Origin: RYN-230 sp963704995 | GTDB lineage: Bacteria > Actinomycetota > Actinomycetes > Streptosporangiales > Streptosporangiaceae | Length of the DNA: 64,000 bases | Reading direction: 5' to 3' | Assembly (NCBI GenBank): GCA_963704995.1 | Contig: CAVPIM010000017.1 | Location: 496,001-560,000 of the forward strand | In this document: positions 43,095 to 54,023 of the stretch, piece by piece | How positions within the stretch are numbered: position 1 is the stretch's first letter | Layout of the letters: each line of letters begins with the position of its first letter | The notes under the pieces: generated by a model | What the model was told of the DNA's origin: nothing | Databases searched by the model: none | Seen by the model: only the letters and a program-made list of their open reading frames with translations | Program-made: the position numbers and the translations under genes

Positions 43095-44057
43095 TCAGTG
43101 CAGGCGGACCCGGGGGTCCAGCACGGCGTAGAACGCGTCCACGACGATGTTCGCCACCACCACGGCGGCAGAGGCCAGGATGACCACGCCGATGATCACC
43201 GGCAGGTCCTGCTGGGTAATGGACGCCACCGCGGTGTACCCGAGGCCCGGCATCGAGAAGACGACCTCGGTGATGACCGCGCCGCCGAGCAGGATGCCCA
43301 CGTCCAGGCCGAACTGGGTGACGATCGGGGTCAGCGCCGCCCGCAGCGAGTGCCGGAAGATGACCCGCCGCTCGGACAGCCCCTTGGCCCGGGCGGTGCG
43401 GATGTAGTCCTCGTTCATCACGTCCAGCATCGACCCCCGGGTCAGCCGGGTGTAGGTCGCGGCCGACACCAGGGCCAGCGTGAACCAGGGCAGGATCAGC
43501 GAGCGGAACCACCCGGTCGGGCTCTGGCTGAACGGGATGTACGTGGGCGGGAACGCGTGGATGCCGTGGATGGTGAGCTCGTAATAAAAGATCAGCAGCA
43601 GCAGCAGCCCGAGCACGAACGTCGGCATCGAGTAGAAGAACAGGGCCAGCCCGGTGAAGAGCCGGTCGGCGAACGTCCGCGACTTGACCGCGGACAGTAT
43701 GCCGCTCAGCACGCCCAGCACCACCCAGATGATGGCGGCCCCGATGACGAGGGACAGCGTGATCGGGAACGCGGCCTTCAGCACCGAGTTCACCGACTGG
43801 CCGTGGTAGAAGGAGTACCCCAGGTTGCCGTGCAGCAGCAGCCAGACGAAGTGCCAGTACTGCACGTAGATGGGCCGGTCGAGCTGCAGGCGCTTGGTCA
43901 CCTCCTCGATGACCTGCGGCGTGGCGTTCTTGCCGGCCAGGACCCGGGGTACCTGCTTCGCGCCCGGGCCGATGAAGAAGATCGCGAAGACGCCGACGGT
44001 GATGAGCCAGAGCACGATGATGCCCTGGAAGATGCGGCGGATCAGAAAGCGGGCCAC
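43095..44057 (-). CDS. Peptide-type ABC importer permease (DppB-like)
   Basis: A 320-residue inner-membrane permease, intact. It has the DppB N-terminus ARFLIRRIFQGIIVLWLITVGVF, a TM1-TM2 periplasmic loop, and the EAA loop LSERRVIFRHSLRAALTPIVTQFG that contacts the ATPase subunits, ending AVLDPRVRL. About six membrane helices. GTG start after GGGAGTTCAC. It is the last gene of the five-gene operon that runs substrate-binding protein, ATPase, ATPase, DppC-like, DppB-like. The import substrate could be peptides, nickel or glycosides; not determinable here. Confidence 0.92.
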   Translation of the reverse strand: MARFLIRRIFQGIIVLWLITVGVFAIFFIGPGAKQVPRVLAGKNATPQVIEEVTKRLQLDRPIYVQYWHFVWLLLHGNLGYSFYHGQSVNSVLKAAFPITLSLVIGAAIIWVVLGVLSGILSAVKSRTFADRLFTGLALFFYSMPTFVLGLLLLLIFYYELTIHGIHAFPPTYIPFSQSPTGWFRSLILPWFTLALVSAATYTRLTRGSMLDVMNEDYIRTARAKGLSERRVIFRHSLRAALTPIVTQFGLDVGILLGGAVITEVVFSMPGLGYTAVASITQQDLPVIIGVVILASAAVVVANIVVDAFYAVLDPRVRLH

Positions 44058-44066
44058 GTGAACTCC

Positions 44067-45048
44067 CTAGACGAACAGCTGGCCGCCGCGCGGGTCGAAC
44101 GCATCCCGCACGCCATCACCAAAGATGTTGAACGCGAGCGTGGTGATCAGCAGCGCCAGGCTGGGGAACACCAGGTACCACCACGCCCCGTACTCGAACA
44201 CGGTCTGCGAATCCGCGATCATCGCCCCCCAGTCCGAGGTGGGCGGGGGGATGCCGACGTTGAGGTAGGAGAGGGACGCCTCGGCCACGATCGACACCGG
44301 GATCAGCAGGCTCATGTAGACGATGATCGGGGCGATCACGTTGGGCAGGATGTCGATGAACATGATCCGCCAGGGACCCGCGCCCAGCGACCGGGCGGCC
44401 TCGACGTACTCCTTCTCCCGGATCGACAGCACCTGGCCACGGATGATCCGGCCGACGGACGCCCAGCCGAGGAACCCGATGACGATGAGCAGGACCACCA
44501 GGCCCGGGCCGATCACGGTGACCAGGGAGATGGCCAGCAGCAGGAACGGGATGGCGAGCAGCCAGTCCATGAGCCGGGCCAGCAGCGTATCGGTGAGGCC
44601 GCCGAAGTACCCGGCGGCCAGGCCGACGATCGCGCCGGTCGCGACCGAGATCACCGAGGCCAGCACGCCGACGATGAGCGAGACCCGGGCGCCATAGGCA
44701 ATCCGGACCAGGATGTCACGCCCCAGCGTGTCGGTGCCGAGCAGGAAAGCGCTGGACGGGCCGAGCGGCTGGCCGCTGGCGTTCACCCCGATCGGTGCGG
44801 GGAACTGCTGGTTAGGGCCGTGGCCGACGATCGCGGCCACGACTGGCGCGAAGATAGCCACGAGGATGATGAAGCCGATCACGCCGAGGGAGATCATCGA
44901 CGCCTTGTCGTGCAGCAGCCGCTGCATGGCCAGCCGCCAGGGGCTGCGCCCCTCGATCTTCTTCGCGGCGCCCTCGACCTCGGTGCCCGCGCGCGGCCGC
45001 CGATCCCGCGTGGGCCTGCTCGGAAGCTTCCGGAATGTTCAAAGCCAT
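44067..45048 (-). CDS. Peptide-type ABC importer permease (DppC-like), frame change near N-terminus
   Basis: The main frame (from about 44985 to 44067) gives a typical DppC permease: N-terminal cytoplasmic segment TEVEGAAKKIEGRSPWRLAM, TM1, the LLGTDTLGRDILVRIAYGAR loop, EAA motif YVEAARSLGAGPWRIMFIDILP and the end DAFDPRGGQLFV. The first 21 codons (MALNIPEASEQAHAGSAAAR) lie in another frame starting at ATG 45048, with a good GGAAGTGACATC upstream; one extra G near 44986 explains the break. Starting instead at ATG 44927 would lose the cytoplasmic segment. It pairs with the DppB-like permease 9 nt downstream. Confidence 0.85.
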
Positions 45049-45071
45049 GATGTCACTTCCCTGGTGCAGGC

Positions 45072-46187
<1,116 letters not shown>

Positions 46188-46196
46188 ACCGTCCCC

Positions 46197-47229
46197 TTAC
46201 GCTTCAGCCTGTGCCGGAAGTGCCTCGCCCACGACTTTGCGCCGTAGCTCGTTGCGCGCCGCCATGTCGTGCGGAAGCCAGCACGCCGACAGGTGGGTCG
46301 CATCGTTCCCCACCGCGGCCAGGGGCGGGGTCTCGGTGCGGCACCGGTCCATCACGTAGATCGCAGCGCGGAGCGAACGGGCAGCCCGGCGGGAGACTGA
46401 TCAGGCTGGGCGGCTGGCCATGGATGGGCTGGAGCCGCTCCCGCTCGCCGCCGTAGGCCGGCAGCGACAGGAGCAGCCCCTCGGTGTAGGGGTGGTGGTG
46501 GGCGAAGAACATGGTGCGCAGGTCGGCCTTTTCCATGACCGCCCCGGCGTACATCACCTGCACGTTGTCGGCCACATCCGCGATGACGCCCAGGTCGTGG
46601 GTGATGAGGATGACCGCCGTGCCGAACTCTTCCTGCAGGGTCTTGATGACCGCCAGCACCTGGGCCTGCACGGTGACATCGAGCGCGGTCGTCGGCTCGT
46701 CGGCGATCAGCAGCTTGGGGTTCAGCGACATCGCCATCGCGATCATGGCGCGCTGCCTCATGCCGCCGGAGAACTGGTGCGGGTAGTCGTCCACCCGGCG
46801 GTCCGCCTGCGGGATCCCGACCAGCTTGAGCAGCTCGACGGCCCGGGCCCTGGCCTGCGCCTTGGACATGTCGTGGTCGTGCTGGCGGATCATCTCCACG
46901 ATCTGCCAGCCGACCTTGTAGTACGGGTGCAGGCTCGACAGCGGGTCCTGGAAGATCATGCCGATCTCGGCCCCGCGGATCTTGCGCATCTCACCCTCGC
47001 CGAGCGTGAGCAGGTCCCTGCCCTCGAACATCGCCCGGCCGGTGATCCGCGCCGCGCGGGTGAGGCCCATGATCGTCTGTGTCGAAACGCTCTTGCCGGA
47101 GCCTGACTCCCCGACGATGCCGAGGGTCTGCCCGGCATCGACCGCGAAGGAGACCCCGCGCACCGCCTGCACGATGCCGTCAGCGGTCCTGAAGGACACG
47201 TGCAGGTCGTCAACCTCGAGCAGGGCCAC
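46197..47229 (-). CDS. Peptide-type ABC importer ATPase (DppD/OppD-like), frame change near C-terminus
   Basis: An ATPase of about 343 residues. Start is GTG 47229 (VALLEVDDLHVSF), with AAGGGTAGGTAGC upstream. Walker A GESGSGKS, Q-loop FQDP, signature FSGGMRQRAM, Walker B KLLIADEPTTALD and H-loop ITHDL are normal. After PPGCPFAPRCDL at about 46360 the frame shifts by one base; the family ending (MDRCRTETPPLAAVGND ... ATHLSACWLPHDMAARNEL) continues in the other frame to a TAA at 46197. Left unshifted, the frame ends in an unrelated tail at 46204. Works with the DppF-like ATPase. Confidence 0.85.
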
Positions 47230-47309
47230 GCTACCTACCCTTCCCCACCTCAAAGGCCCGGGCTCGGCATGTTTGCGCAGCCCAGACCCTGCAATGACTG
47301 TAATCCCGG

Positions 47310-47345
47310 CCGGCCGCCCCGCGGTAGATACCGCGGGGCGGCCGG
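47310..47345 (-). terminator. Strong hairpin between binding-protein gene and ATPase gene
   Basis: A perfect 17-bp stem (CCGGCCGCCCCGCGGTA and its complement) with a 2-nt GA centre, located in the 180-bp gap after the substrate-binding protein stop and before the first ATPase start. In ABC operons such elements act as partial terminators or 3' stabilisers that keep the binding protein more abundant than the membrane parts. Confidence 0.65.
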
Positions 47346-47409
47346 TTGACTCGATCAGCTTACGTTCCGTGACGAATCTTGCGACCGTCACGAAATGTTC
47401 GAGTCGGGA

Positions 47410-49257
47410 TCATCCCGGCGAGCTCATCCAGATATTCGTCGGGTCGAACTGCTGGATCGCCGGAACGTACACCGCGTTGTGCACGTAGCTGGCGTGGTAC
47501 AGCGGCTGGTTCGGGTTGACGATCGGGTAGAACGGGGCGTCCTTCATGACCGCCTCGTCCGCCTGGGCCCAGATCGTCGCGGCCGAGCTGGCCGACGCCG
47601 CGCTGGCGCCCTTGGCGATCAGGGACGTCACCGAGGGGTTGTTGTAGAACCCGAAGTTACTGCCGATCGGCGGGTAGGAGGCCGGGCCGGAGAACAGCGG
47701 GTTGAAGAACGACACCGCGGCATCCCCGTACCAGTCCGGGCCCCACCCGGCGAGTGAGAGATCCCACGTGCCCTTCTTGGCCACGCTCGGCACCTCCATG
47801 TACTTCACGTAGAAGTCCGCGGGGGTGGCCCCGAGCAGCTTGATCTTCACGCCGATGTTGGACAGGTCGCTCTGCAGCGTCTGCGCCATCTTGGTCGCGA
47901 CCGTGCTGGACGGCCGGTACAGCAGCGTGAGGTTCAGCCCGTTCTTGTACCCGGCGGCCGCCAGCAGCTGCTTGGCCTTGGTCGGGTTGTACGGGTACGG
48001 GTTGTAGCCCGCCGGCACGTCCTGCGACCCGTTGATCCCGGTCGGGCAGCACGTGGGTGAGTGCCACTCCCTGGGTCGGGCCGCCGTTGTCGGTGAGCAG
48101 GTGGGCCCGGTTGATGCCGTAGCTGAGCGCCTGCCGGACCGCGACCTTCTTCAGCGCCGCGTTGTTGTTCGGCGACACCGCGTTGAAGACGAGGTACGGG
48201 TTGGTGGAGTAGGTGGAGCCGAGGTTGAAGTTGTGGTTCAGCCCCTGCTTCATCTGGGCCTGCAGGCCCGGGTCCGCGCCGACCGGCGGGAACGCGTCGA
48301 ACTCCATGCTGGCTGAGGCCGTGTTGGTCTGCAGCTGCTGCTGGACCGCGGGCTCGTTGCCGGTCTCCGAGACCTTGATCTCGTTGACGTAGGCCTTGCG
48401 GATCGGGTCCGTGCTGGCCTTCCAGGCCGGGTTGCGGACGAAGACGATGCTCCGCGTGGGCACGTAGCTCTGGATCTTGTACGGCCCGTCGGCGATGATG
48501 TGCTGCCCTCGCGGGCCGCTGGCGGGCAGGTAGTTCAGGCTCTCCACCGGCGCGGGCGCGAAGGCGTCCAGCTGCAGCATGTCCGGGAAGTAGCTGGCCG
48601 GGTGGACCAGGTTGTAGGTGATCGTCTGCCCCGAGGCCTTCACACCCGAGATCTGGTGGGTGTCGATGTAGTTCTTGATGGCCGAGACGGAGGTGGACGA
48701 GACCTTGGCGAAGCCGGCGCAGAACTGCTGGTAGCCGACGATCAGCGCCTCGAAGTCCGGCAGGCCGCCGAACGGCTGGGTCGGGTTGCAGTCCCGCTTG
48801 AGGCCGAGCAGCGCGTCAGCCGCCGTGACCTGCCGCGGCGGGCTGGTGTCCCACATCGCGCCGGTGCGGATCGTCACCGTGTACGTCTTGCCGCCGTTGG
48901 AGACGGTCGGCAGCGCGGTGGCGAGGTCGGGCGCGACCGTGGTCGTCTTGCCCGGGGTGGCCGGGTAGGCGTACAGCAGCCGGAGCCAGGGCCGCTGGCC
49001 CAGCGCGCCGATCGTGTAGTAGGAGACGTTGTAGTCCATGAAGTCAACGTCGCCCTGGCCGAGCATGTTCAGCGTGCCGCCCTTGGTGGGCGACCCGGAC
49101 CCGGGGTTCACTCCCTGGAGACCATAGGTCTGCGAGCCCGCTGACGTGCCGCTGACGTCGAGCCGCCGCTACCGCTGCTGCCGCCACAGGCGGTAGCCAC
49201 GAGCGCGAGGACGGCCACGCCTACGGCGGCCGCATAGCCCCGCGTGCGTATGCGCAT
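47410..49257 (-). pseudogene. Peptide-type ABC importer substrate-binding lipoprotein, two frame changes
   Basis: A family-5 extracellular solute-binding lipoprotein of about 615 residues. ATG 49257 after AAGGAGGAATGTGTCG starts MRIRTRGYAAAVGVAVLALV with lipobox Cys24 (VATACGG). At about 49155 the frame moves (one base missing) into GTSAGSQTYGLQGVNPGSGS, the long central part (GGTLNMLGQGDVDFMD ... RNPAWKAS). At about 48036 one extra base shifts to TGINGSQDVPAGYNPYPYNP, ending IWMSSPG. Binds the import substrate outside the membrane. If real, both breaks destroy the protein; together with neighbouring breaks, sequence error is equally likely. Confidence 0.82.
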
Positions 49258-49589
49258 CGACACATTCCTCCTTCTAGTGTTCCGCCGCGAAGTTCGTCCG
49301 CGGAGCATAGGACCCATGGGCCGATCCGTCCCACGGTCTGGCGGCACGCCAAGAGCGGCGTCCGACCGGATCATGCTAGGACCGGGTGGCCGCAGTGGTG
49401 AACAGGCATGATGCTGCCGCCCCGAATCGTGACCCGACGGTAATCTGACCCTTATCAGACCGCTACCGGGGCCGTCCCGATGCGGCATACCGGGGCGCCA
49501 AGGTATAGAGTTGACGCCCTTCCCGATTGGCCGGGTCTCCCCCGTCATCCGGCACAACCGGCGCTTCCCGGCGAAAGCGGCGAAAAGGA
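49258..49589. other. Intergenic region upstream of the ABC operon
   Basis: Between the end of menD and the start of the binding-protein gene. It carries the ribosome site of the latter (AAGGAGGA) and a 16-bp dyad TCTGA-CCCTTA-TCAGA (49444-49459), a possible operator about 190 bp above the start. No gene or clear promoter was recognised. Confidence 0.45.
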
Positions 49590-51403
49590 TCACCGCGGAC
49601 GGCGGCTGTGACCGGGATTTTTTCCTTTGACGGCCGTCCGGCCTCCCCGCCGTCCCGGCGGGCCGAGGCGCAGCGCCGTGATGGCCGCCGCCGCGGCCGC
49701 CGCCGCAGCCGCCGCCGCAGCGCGGTGCCCGGCGGCCCGGTCCGCGGGCACCTCGACGATCCGGATCCCGTCGCCCTTGAGCGCGTCCGGCAGGTCCGCC
49801 GCGGCCGTCAGCACCGTGTGCCCGATCCCGGCCGCGGCGGCCAGGCCGGCCAGGCGGGCCCCGTGCGGCGTGCCGAAAACCCGCTCGAACGGGGCGGGCA
49901 CCGCGGCCTGCTCCAGGGTGGAGAAGATGCCGCCGCCGTCGTTGTTGGCGACCACCAGGACCAGGTCGGGCCGGTCTTCTCCCGGCCCGGCGAACAGCCC
50001 GGCGAGTCATGCAGGAAGGCCAGGTCACCCAGCAGCGCGGCGGCCGGGCCACCGCCCGCCGCCTGGTGCGCGAGCGCGGCCCCGGAGGCCGAGGAGATCA
50101 GCCCGTCGATCCCGCTCGCCCCCCGGCTGGCCAGCACCCGCAGGCCGCCGCGGGGGGCCAGCTGCCGGTCCAGGTCGCGGATCGGCAGGCTGGACGCGGC
50201 CCACAGCAGCGCCCCGCCCGGCAGCGCGGCGGCCAGGTCGCGGGCCAGCCGCGGCTCGGTCAGCGCGCCGCCGGTGTCCAGGACCGCGTCCACCGCGCCG
50301 CGGGCGGCCGCGTCCGCCCGCTGCCAGCGGCCCAGCCAGCCGCGGGGGCGGGCGGCCGGCAGGCCGGCCAGCCGGACGGCCACGGCCACGTCGGTGGCGG
50401 TGCGCGCCGGGTCCGCCCAGCGGCCCGGGCCCTGGGCCAGGACCACCTGCCGGGCGCCGTCCGCCGCGGCCTGGCGCAAGAACGCCGTCTGGCCCCGGGA
50501 CAGCCCCGGCCGGCCGGCGCAGACCACCAGGTCAGGACGGTGCGCGGCCAGGAACGCCGGGTGCTCGAGGAGGTAGGGGTAGGCGCCGAGCGCGTGCGAG
50601 CCCTGCCGCGCCCCGGACGACGGCTCGGCCAGCACCGGCCAGCCCGCCGCGGCGGCCAGCCGGAGCAGCCCGGCCGGGTCCGCCACCCCGTCCCCGGCCA
50701 GGATCACGCCCCGCTCGGTCCACGGCAGGTCCAGCGGCCCGCCCGGCCCCGCCCCGGCCCACCGGGTCCACGGGGCCCCGCCCGGCCGGCCGTCCAGCGG
50801 CTCCGGCCAGCCGCCCGGGCCGCCGGCGCCGCGGCGTCCGGCAGGCCCGGCACCAGCGGATCCCGCAACGGCAGGTTCAGGTGCACCGGCCCGGGAAAGC
50901 CGCCGTCCGCCCCGGACGCCGCCGCCCACGCGCGGCTGGCCAGCGACCGCCAGTACGCGTTCATCCCCGGGCGGGCCTCCGGCACCCCCGCCTCGGCGAA
51001 CCAGCGGACCGCCCCGCCGTAGAGCTTGAGCTGGTCGATGGTCTGGTTGGCGCCGGTGCCGCGCAGCTCGGGGGGCCGGTCGGCGGTCAGGACCAGCAGC
51101 GGGACCCCGGACTCGTCCGCCTCGATCACCGCCGGGTGGAAGTTGGCCGCCGCCGTGCCCGAGGTGCAGACCAGCGCGGCCGGCCGCCCGCTGGCCTTGG
51201 CCAGCCCCAGGGCCAGGAACGCCGCCGACCGCTCGTCGATCCGCACGTGCAGCCGGAGCCCGGCGCCGGGTTGGCTGGCCCGGTCAAACAACGGCGATGG
51301 CCAGGGGCGCGCTGCGTGACCCGGGGGCCAGCACGACTTCGCGCAGGCCGCCGCGGACCAGCTCGTCGACCAGGGTGCGGGCGAAGGCAGTCGAGGGATT
51401 CAC
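49590..51403 (-). pseudogene. menD: 2-succinyl-5-enolpyruvyl-6-hydroxy-3-cyclohexene-1-carboxylate synthase, three frame changes
   Basis: A thiamine-diphosphate enzyme of menaquinone synthesis that joins isochorismate and 2-oxoglutarate. Start GTG 51403 (NPSTAFARTLVDELVRGGL, APGSRSAPLAIA), then after one extra base at about 51292 FDRASQPGAGLRLHVRIDER and TSGTAAANFHPAVIEAD; a change at about 50825 leads to WPVLAEPSSGARQGSHALGA; a last one at about 49990 leads to LVVANNDGGGIFSTLEQA, the ThDP motif. The pieces together cover a full MenD. The C-terminus has a 13-alanine run from a GCC-type repeat, then a basic tail, unlike most MenD. Confidence 0.82.
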
Positions 51404-51513
51404 GGTGCGCACGCCGGCCCGGTCAGGCCGGCCCGGCCGGGGCGGCCGCGCCGAGGAATTGCGCGGCAGCTGCCACCCGGGCGCGCCACGGAGCGGGATC
51501 TGACTCCCAGCGG

Positions 51514-52446
51514 TCAAGCCGTTGCGGAGAAAGAGGCAGGCCGGCGAACCGGCAGGTAACCGGCCTGCGCAGCCAGCGGATCGGCGGTGACGTCCCCGGC
51601 CAGCAGGCTCATCGTGGCCAGTCCGCAGGCGTACGGCAGGCTGGGCAGCGCCGCCGCGAGCGCCACCCCGGCGGCCAGCCCGACCGACGATTCCACCGCG
51701 CTGGACACCACGACGGGCAGCCCGCACGCCTCCGCGACCCGCAGCGCGGCCGCGACGCCACCCAGCGGCTGGGCCTTCAGCATCACGATGTCCGCCGCGC
51801 CCGCGGCCCGGACGGCCAGCGGGTCCTCGGCCTTGCGGACCGATTCGTCCGCGCAGACCGGGATGTCCACCCGGCGGCGCAGCGCAGCCAGCTCGTCCAG
51901 GGTGGCGCAGGGCTGCTCGGCGTACTCGAGCCCGAACCGGCCCAGCGCGCCGAGCATCCGGGCGGCGGTGTCCACGTCCCATCCGCCGTTGGCGTCCACC
52001 CGGATCCGGCCGGCGGCGCCCAGCGCGTCGCGCACCGCCTCGACCCGGGCGATGTCGTCGCCAGCGGCCTGGCCGCGCTCGGCGACCTTGACTTTCGCGG
52101 TGCGGCAGCCGGAGCCGGACACGATGCGGTGCGCCTGCTCCGGTCCCACCGCGGGCACCGTGACGTTGACCGGGACCCGGTCGCGGGCCGGCGCCGGCCA
52201 GCCGTCCCAGGCCGCCTCCAGGGCGCAGGCCAGCCAGCGGGCGCATTCGCGCGGCCCGTACTCGGCGAACGGGGAGAACTCCCCCCACCCGGCCGGGCCC
52301 TCGATCAGCGCCCCTTCCCGGACCGTGATGCCGCGGAAGCGGGTGCGCATCGGGATCGCGAACGCGCGCAGGCCCGGTAGCGCGGCCGCGACCCGGTCCC
52401 GTGCTTCCGGGTCAGCGTCGACCACTGCAAGACCCTCCCGGTTCAT
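51514..52446 (-). CDS. menC: o-Succinylbenzoate synthase
   Basis: A 310-residue enolase-superfamily enzyme, intact. Catalytic residues are in place: TAKVKV (K118, K120), RVDANGG (D151), EYAEQP (E177), CADES (D200) and MLKAQPLGG (K224), with N-terminal capping domain TRFRGITVREGALIEGPAGWGEFSPF. It dehydrates the MenH product SHCHC to o-succinylbenzoate. Its stop is about 110 bp from the menD start on the same strand, so menC-menD are one transcript. The start (ATG 52446) may be later, since the first 25 residues are not conserved. menE is divergent, 29 bp away. Confidence 0.92.
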   Translation of the reverse strand: MNREGLAVVDADPEARDRVAAALPGLRAFAIPMRTRFRGITVREGALIEGPAGWGEFSPFAEYGPRECARWLACALEAAWDGWPAPARDRVPVNVTVPAVGPEQAHRIVSGSGCRTAKVKVAERGQAAGDDIARVEAVRDALGAAGRIRVDANGGWDVDTAARMLGALGRFGLEYAEQPCATLDELAALRRRVDIPVCADESVRKAEDPLAVRAAGAADIVMLKAQPLGGVAAALRVAEACGLPVVVSSAVESSVGLAAGVALAAALPSLPYACGLATMSLLAGDVTADPLAAQAGYLPVRRPASFSATA

Positions 52447-52475
52447 CCCTGATCTGCCCGGATAACCTTACGTCG

Positions 52476-53672
52476 ATGACCTCCCGCCCCTTGCACGCAG
52501 TGCTGCTCCCCGCGGCCGCGGGGGCGCAGCGGCTGATGGAGGCGCTGCGCGGGGCCCTGGACGGCACCGGCCCGGCGCTGCTGCCGGTCGATCCCAGGCT
52601 GCCCGCCGAGCAGGCCGGGGCCCTGCTCCGGGCGCTCCGCCCCGCCACCGTGGAAACCCAGGGCGGCATCCAACGGCTCGACCCGGGTGACTCCCCGGGG
52701 GTGGCCCCGGGTACCGCCGTGGTGATCGCCACCTCCGGGTTGACCGGGGAGCCCAAGGGTGTCGAGCTGAGCGCGGCGGCGCTGCGCCATTCGGCGCGGG
52801 CCAGCCTGGGCCGGATCGGCGCCCGGCCCGGCGAGGCGTGGCTGTCCTGCCTGCCGCCGAGTCACATCTCGGGCCTGCAGGTGTTCCTCCGCTCGCTGCT
52901 GTCCGGCGGGGCGCCGGTGGTCCTGGACCGGCTCGACGCCGGGAACGCCGGCCGCGGGGCCGGCGGGTACGTGTCGCTGGTGCCGACTCAGGTCCGGCAC
53001 CTGCTGGACGAGCCCGGCGGGCGGGAGGCGCTGGCCGGGTTCCGCGCCATCCTGGTCGGCGGGGCCGCGGTGCCGGCCGGGCTGCGCGCCGAGGCGGCCG
53101 CCGCGGGGGCCCGCGTGATCACCACCTACGGGATGTCCGAGACGTGCGGTGGCTGCGTCTACGACGGTGAGCCGCTGGACGGGGTGTCGGCCCGGATCGG
53201 TCCCGGCGGCCGGATCCAGCTGGCCGGCCCGGTCCTGTTCTCGGGGTACCGGGGGCGGCCCGGCCTGACGGCGGCCGCCCTGGACGGCGGCTGGTTCGTG
53301 ACCTCCGACGTGGGCGAGCTGGACCCCGCGGGACGGCTGACGGTCCGGGGCCGCGCCGACGCCATGATCAACACCGGCGGCGAGAAGGTCTCGGCCGACG
53401 AGGTCGCGGCGGTGCTGGAGGACTGCCCGGCGGTCCGCGAGGCCGTGGTGGTCGGCCTGCCCGACCCGGAATGGGGTGAGCTGGTCACCGCGATCGTGGT
53501 GCCCGCGGACCCGGCGGCGCCCCCGGGGCTGGATGTGCTGCGCGGGTTCGCCCGCGGCCGGCTGCCGGACTACGCGGCGCCGCGGGCGGTCGTCGTGGTC
53601 CCCGCCGTCCCGCTGCTGTCCTCGGGCAAGCCCGACCTGCGGGCGCTGCGGGCGGCGGCGCAGCAGGGCTGA
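52476..53672 (+). CDS. menE: o-Succinylbenzoate-CoA ligase
   Basis: A 398-residue acyl-adenylate-forming enzyme, shorter than fatty acyl ligases as usual for actinobacterial MenE. Phosphate loop IATSGLTGEPKGVELS, A5 motif TTYGMSETCGG, A7-A8 region WFVTSDVGELDPAGRLTVRGRADAMI then NTGGEKVSADEVA, and the A10 lysine in LLSSGKPDLR. It makes o-succinylbenzoyl-CoA for MenB. The ATG at 52476 is chosen; the open frame upstream overlaps menC. It is divergent from menC with a 29-bp gap that must hold both promoters or overlap them. Confidence 0.92.
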   Translation: MTSRPLHAVLLPAAAGAQRLMEALRGALDGTGPALLPVDPRLPAEQAGALLRALRPATVETQGGIQRLDPGDSPGVAPGTAVVIATSGLTGEPKGVELSAAALRHSARASLGRIGARPGEAWLSCLPPSHISGLQVFLRSLLSGGAPVVLDRLDAGNAGRGAGGYVSLVPTQVRHLLDEPGGREALAGFRAILVGGAAVPAGLRAEAAAAGARVITTYGMSETCGGCVYDGEPLDGVSARIGPGGRIQLAGPVLFSGYRGRPGLTAAALDGGWFVTSDVGELDPAGRLTVRGRADAMINTGGEKVSADEVAAVLEDCPAVREAVVVGLPDPEWGELVTAIVVPADPAAPPGLDVLRGFARGRLPDYAAPRAVVVVPAVPLLSSGKPDLRALRAAAQQG

Positions 53673-54023
53673 GCGGCCCGGCCAGGGTGACGGGCCGGCG
53701 TGAAAGGATGGTGGCAGCCTGGACTGGCCGGCCTGGCCAGGACTAACCGGCGCCGCCGGGGCGTTCTCACTGCGTGGGAGTTCAGGCGGGGGAAAGCTGG
53801 CACATGGAAGTCATCTGGGCCGGGAACCGGCGGGAGCGGCCGCCGGGCAGGAGCGTGCGGGCACAGTGGCGCGGCACGGGAACAATTGGCTCCCTCCAGC
53901 GTTAATACATAATGCCCGCGCTTCACAGTAGCAAGTGCTGCGGACCGCTGGAGCACACCGGGATCGCGGATACGTACCGGCGTATGCGCGCACTGCGTGC
54001 CCACGAAGGGAGGAGGTGCCTCG
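53673..54023 (+). promoter_or_regulatory. Leader and promoter region of the sigma-factor gene
   Basis: This 351-bp stretch has no convincing gene. A possible promoter is TTGGCT (53886-53891), 16-nt spacer, CATAAT (53908-53913), about 110 nt before the sigma start; the TAATACATAAT context is unusually AT-rich for this DNA. A strong ribosome site GGGAGGAGGTG ends the region. Confidence 0.4.

Noticed and set aside
43098..45050. A 650-codon plus-strand open frame over the permease genes
   Set aside because: The translation is rich in Arg/Gln/Asp/His without hydrophobic cores, as expected for the reverse of membrane-protein codons; the permeases on the other strand are certain.
46197..46360. A natural alternative C-terminus for the DppD-like ATPase in the unshifted frame
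   Set aside because: The shifted frame restores the conserved family ending up to a TAA, while the unshifted tail is Arg/Gly/Pro-rich and unlike relatives.
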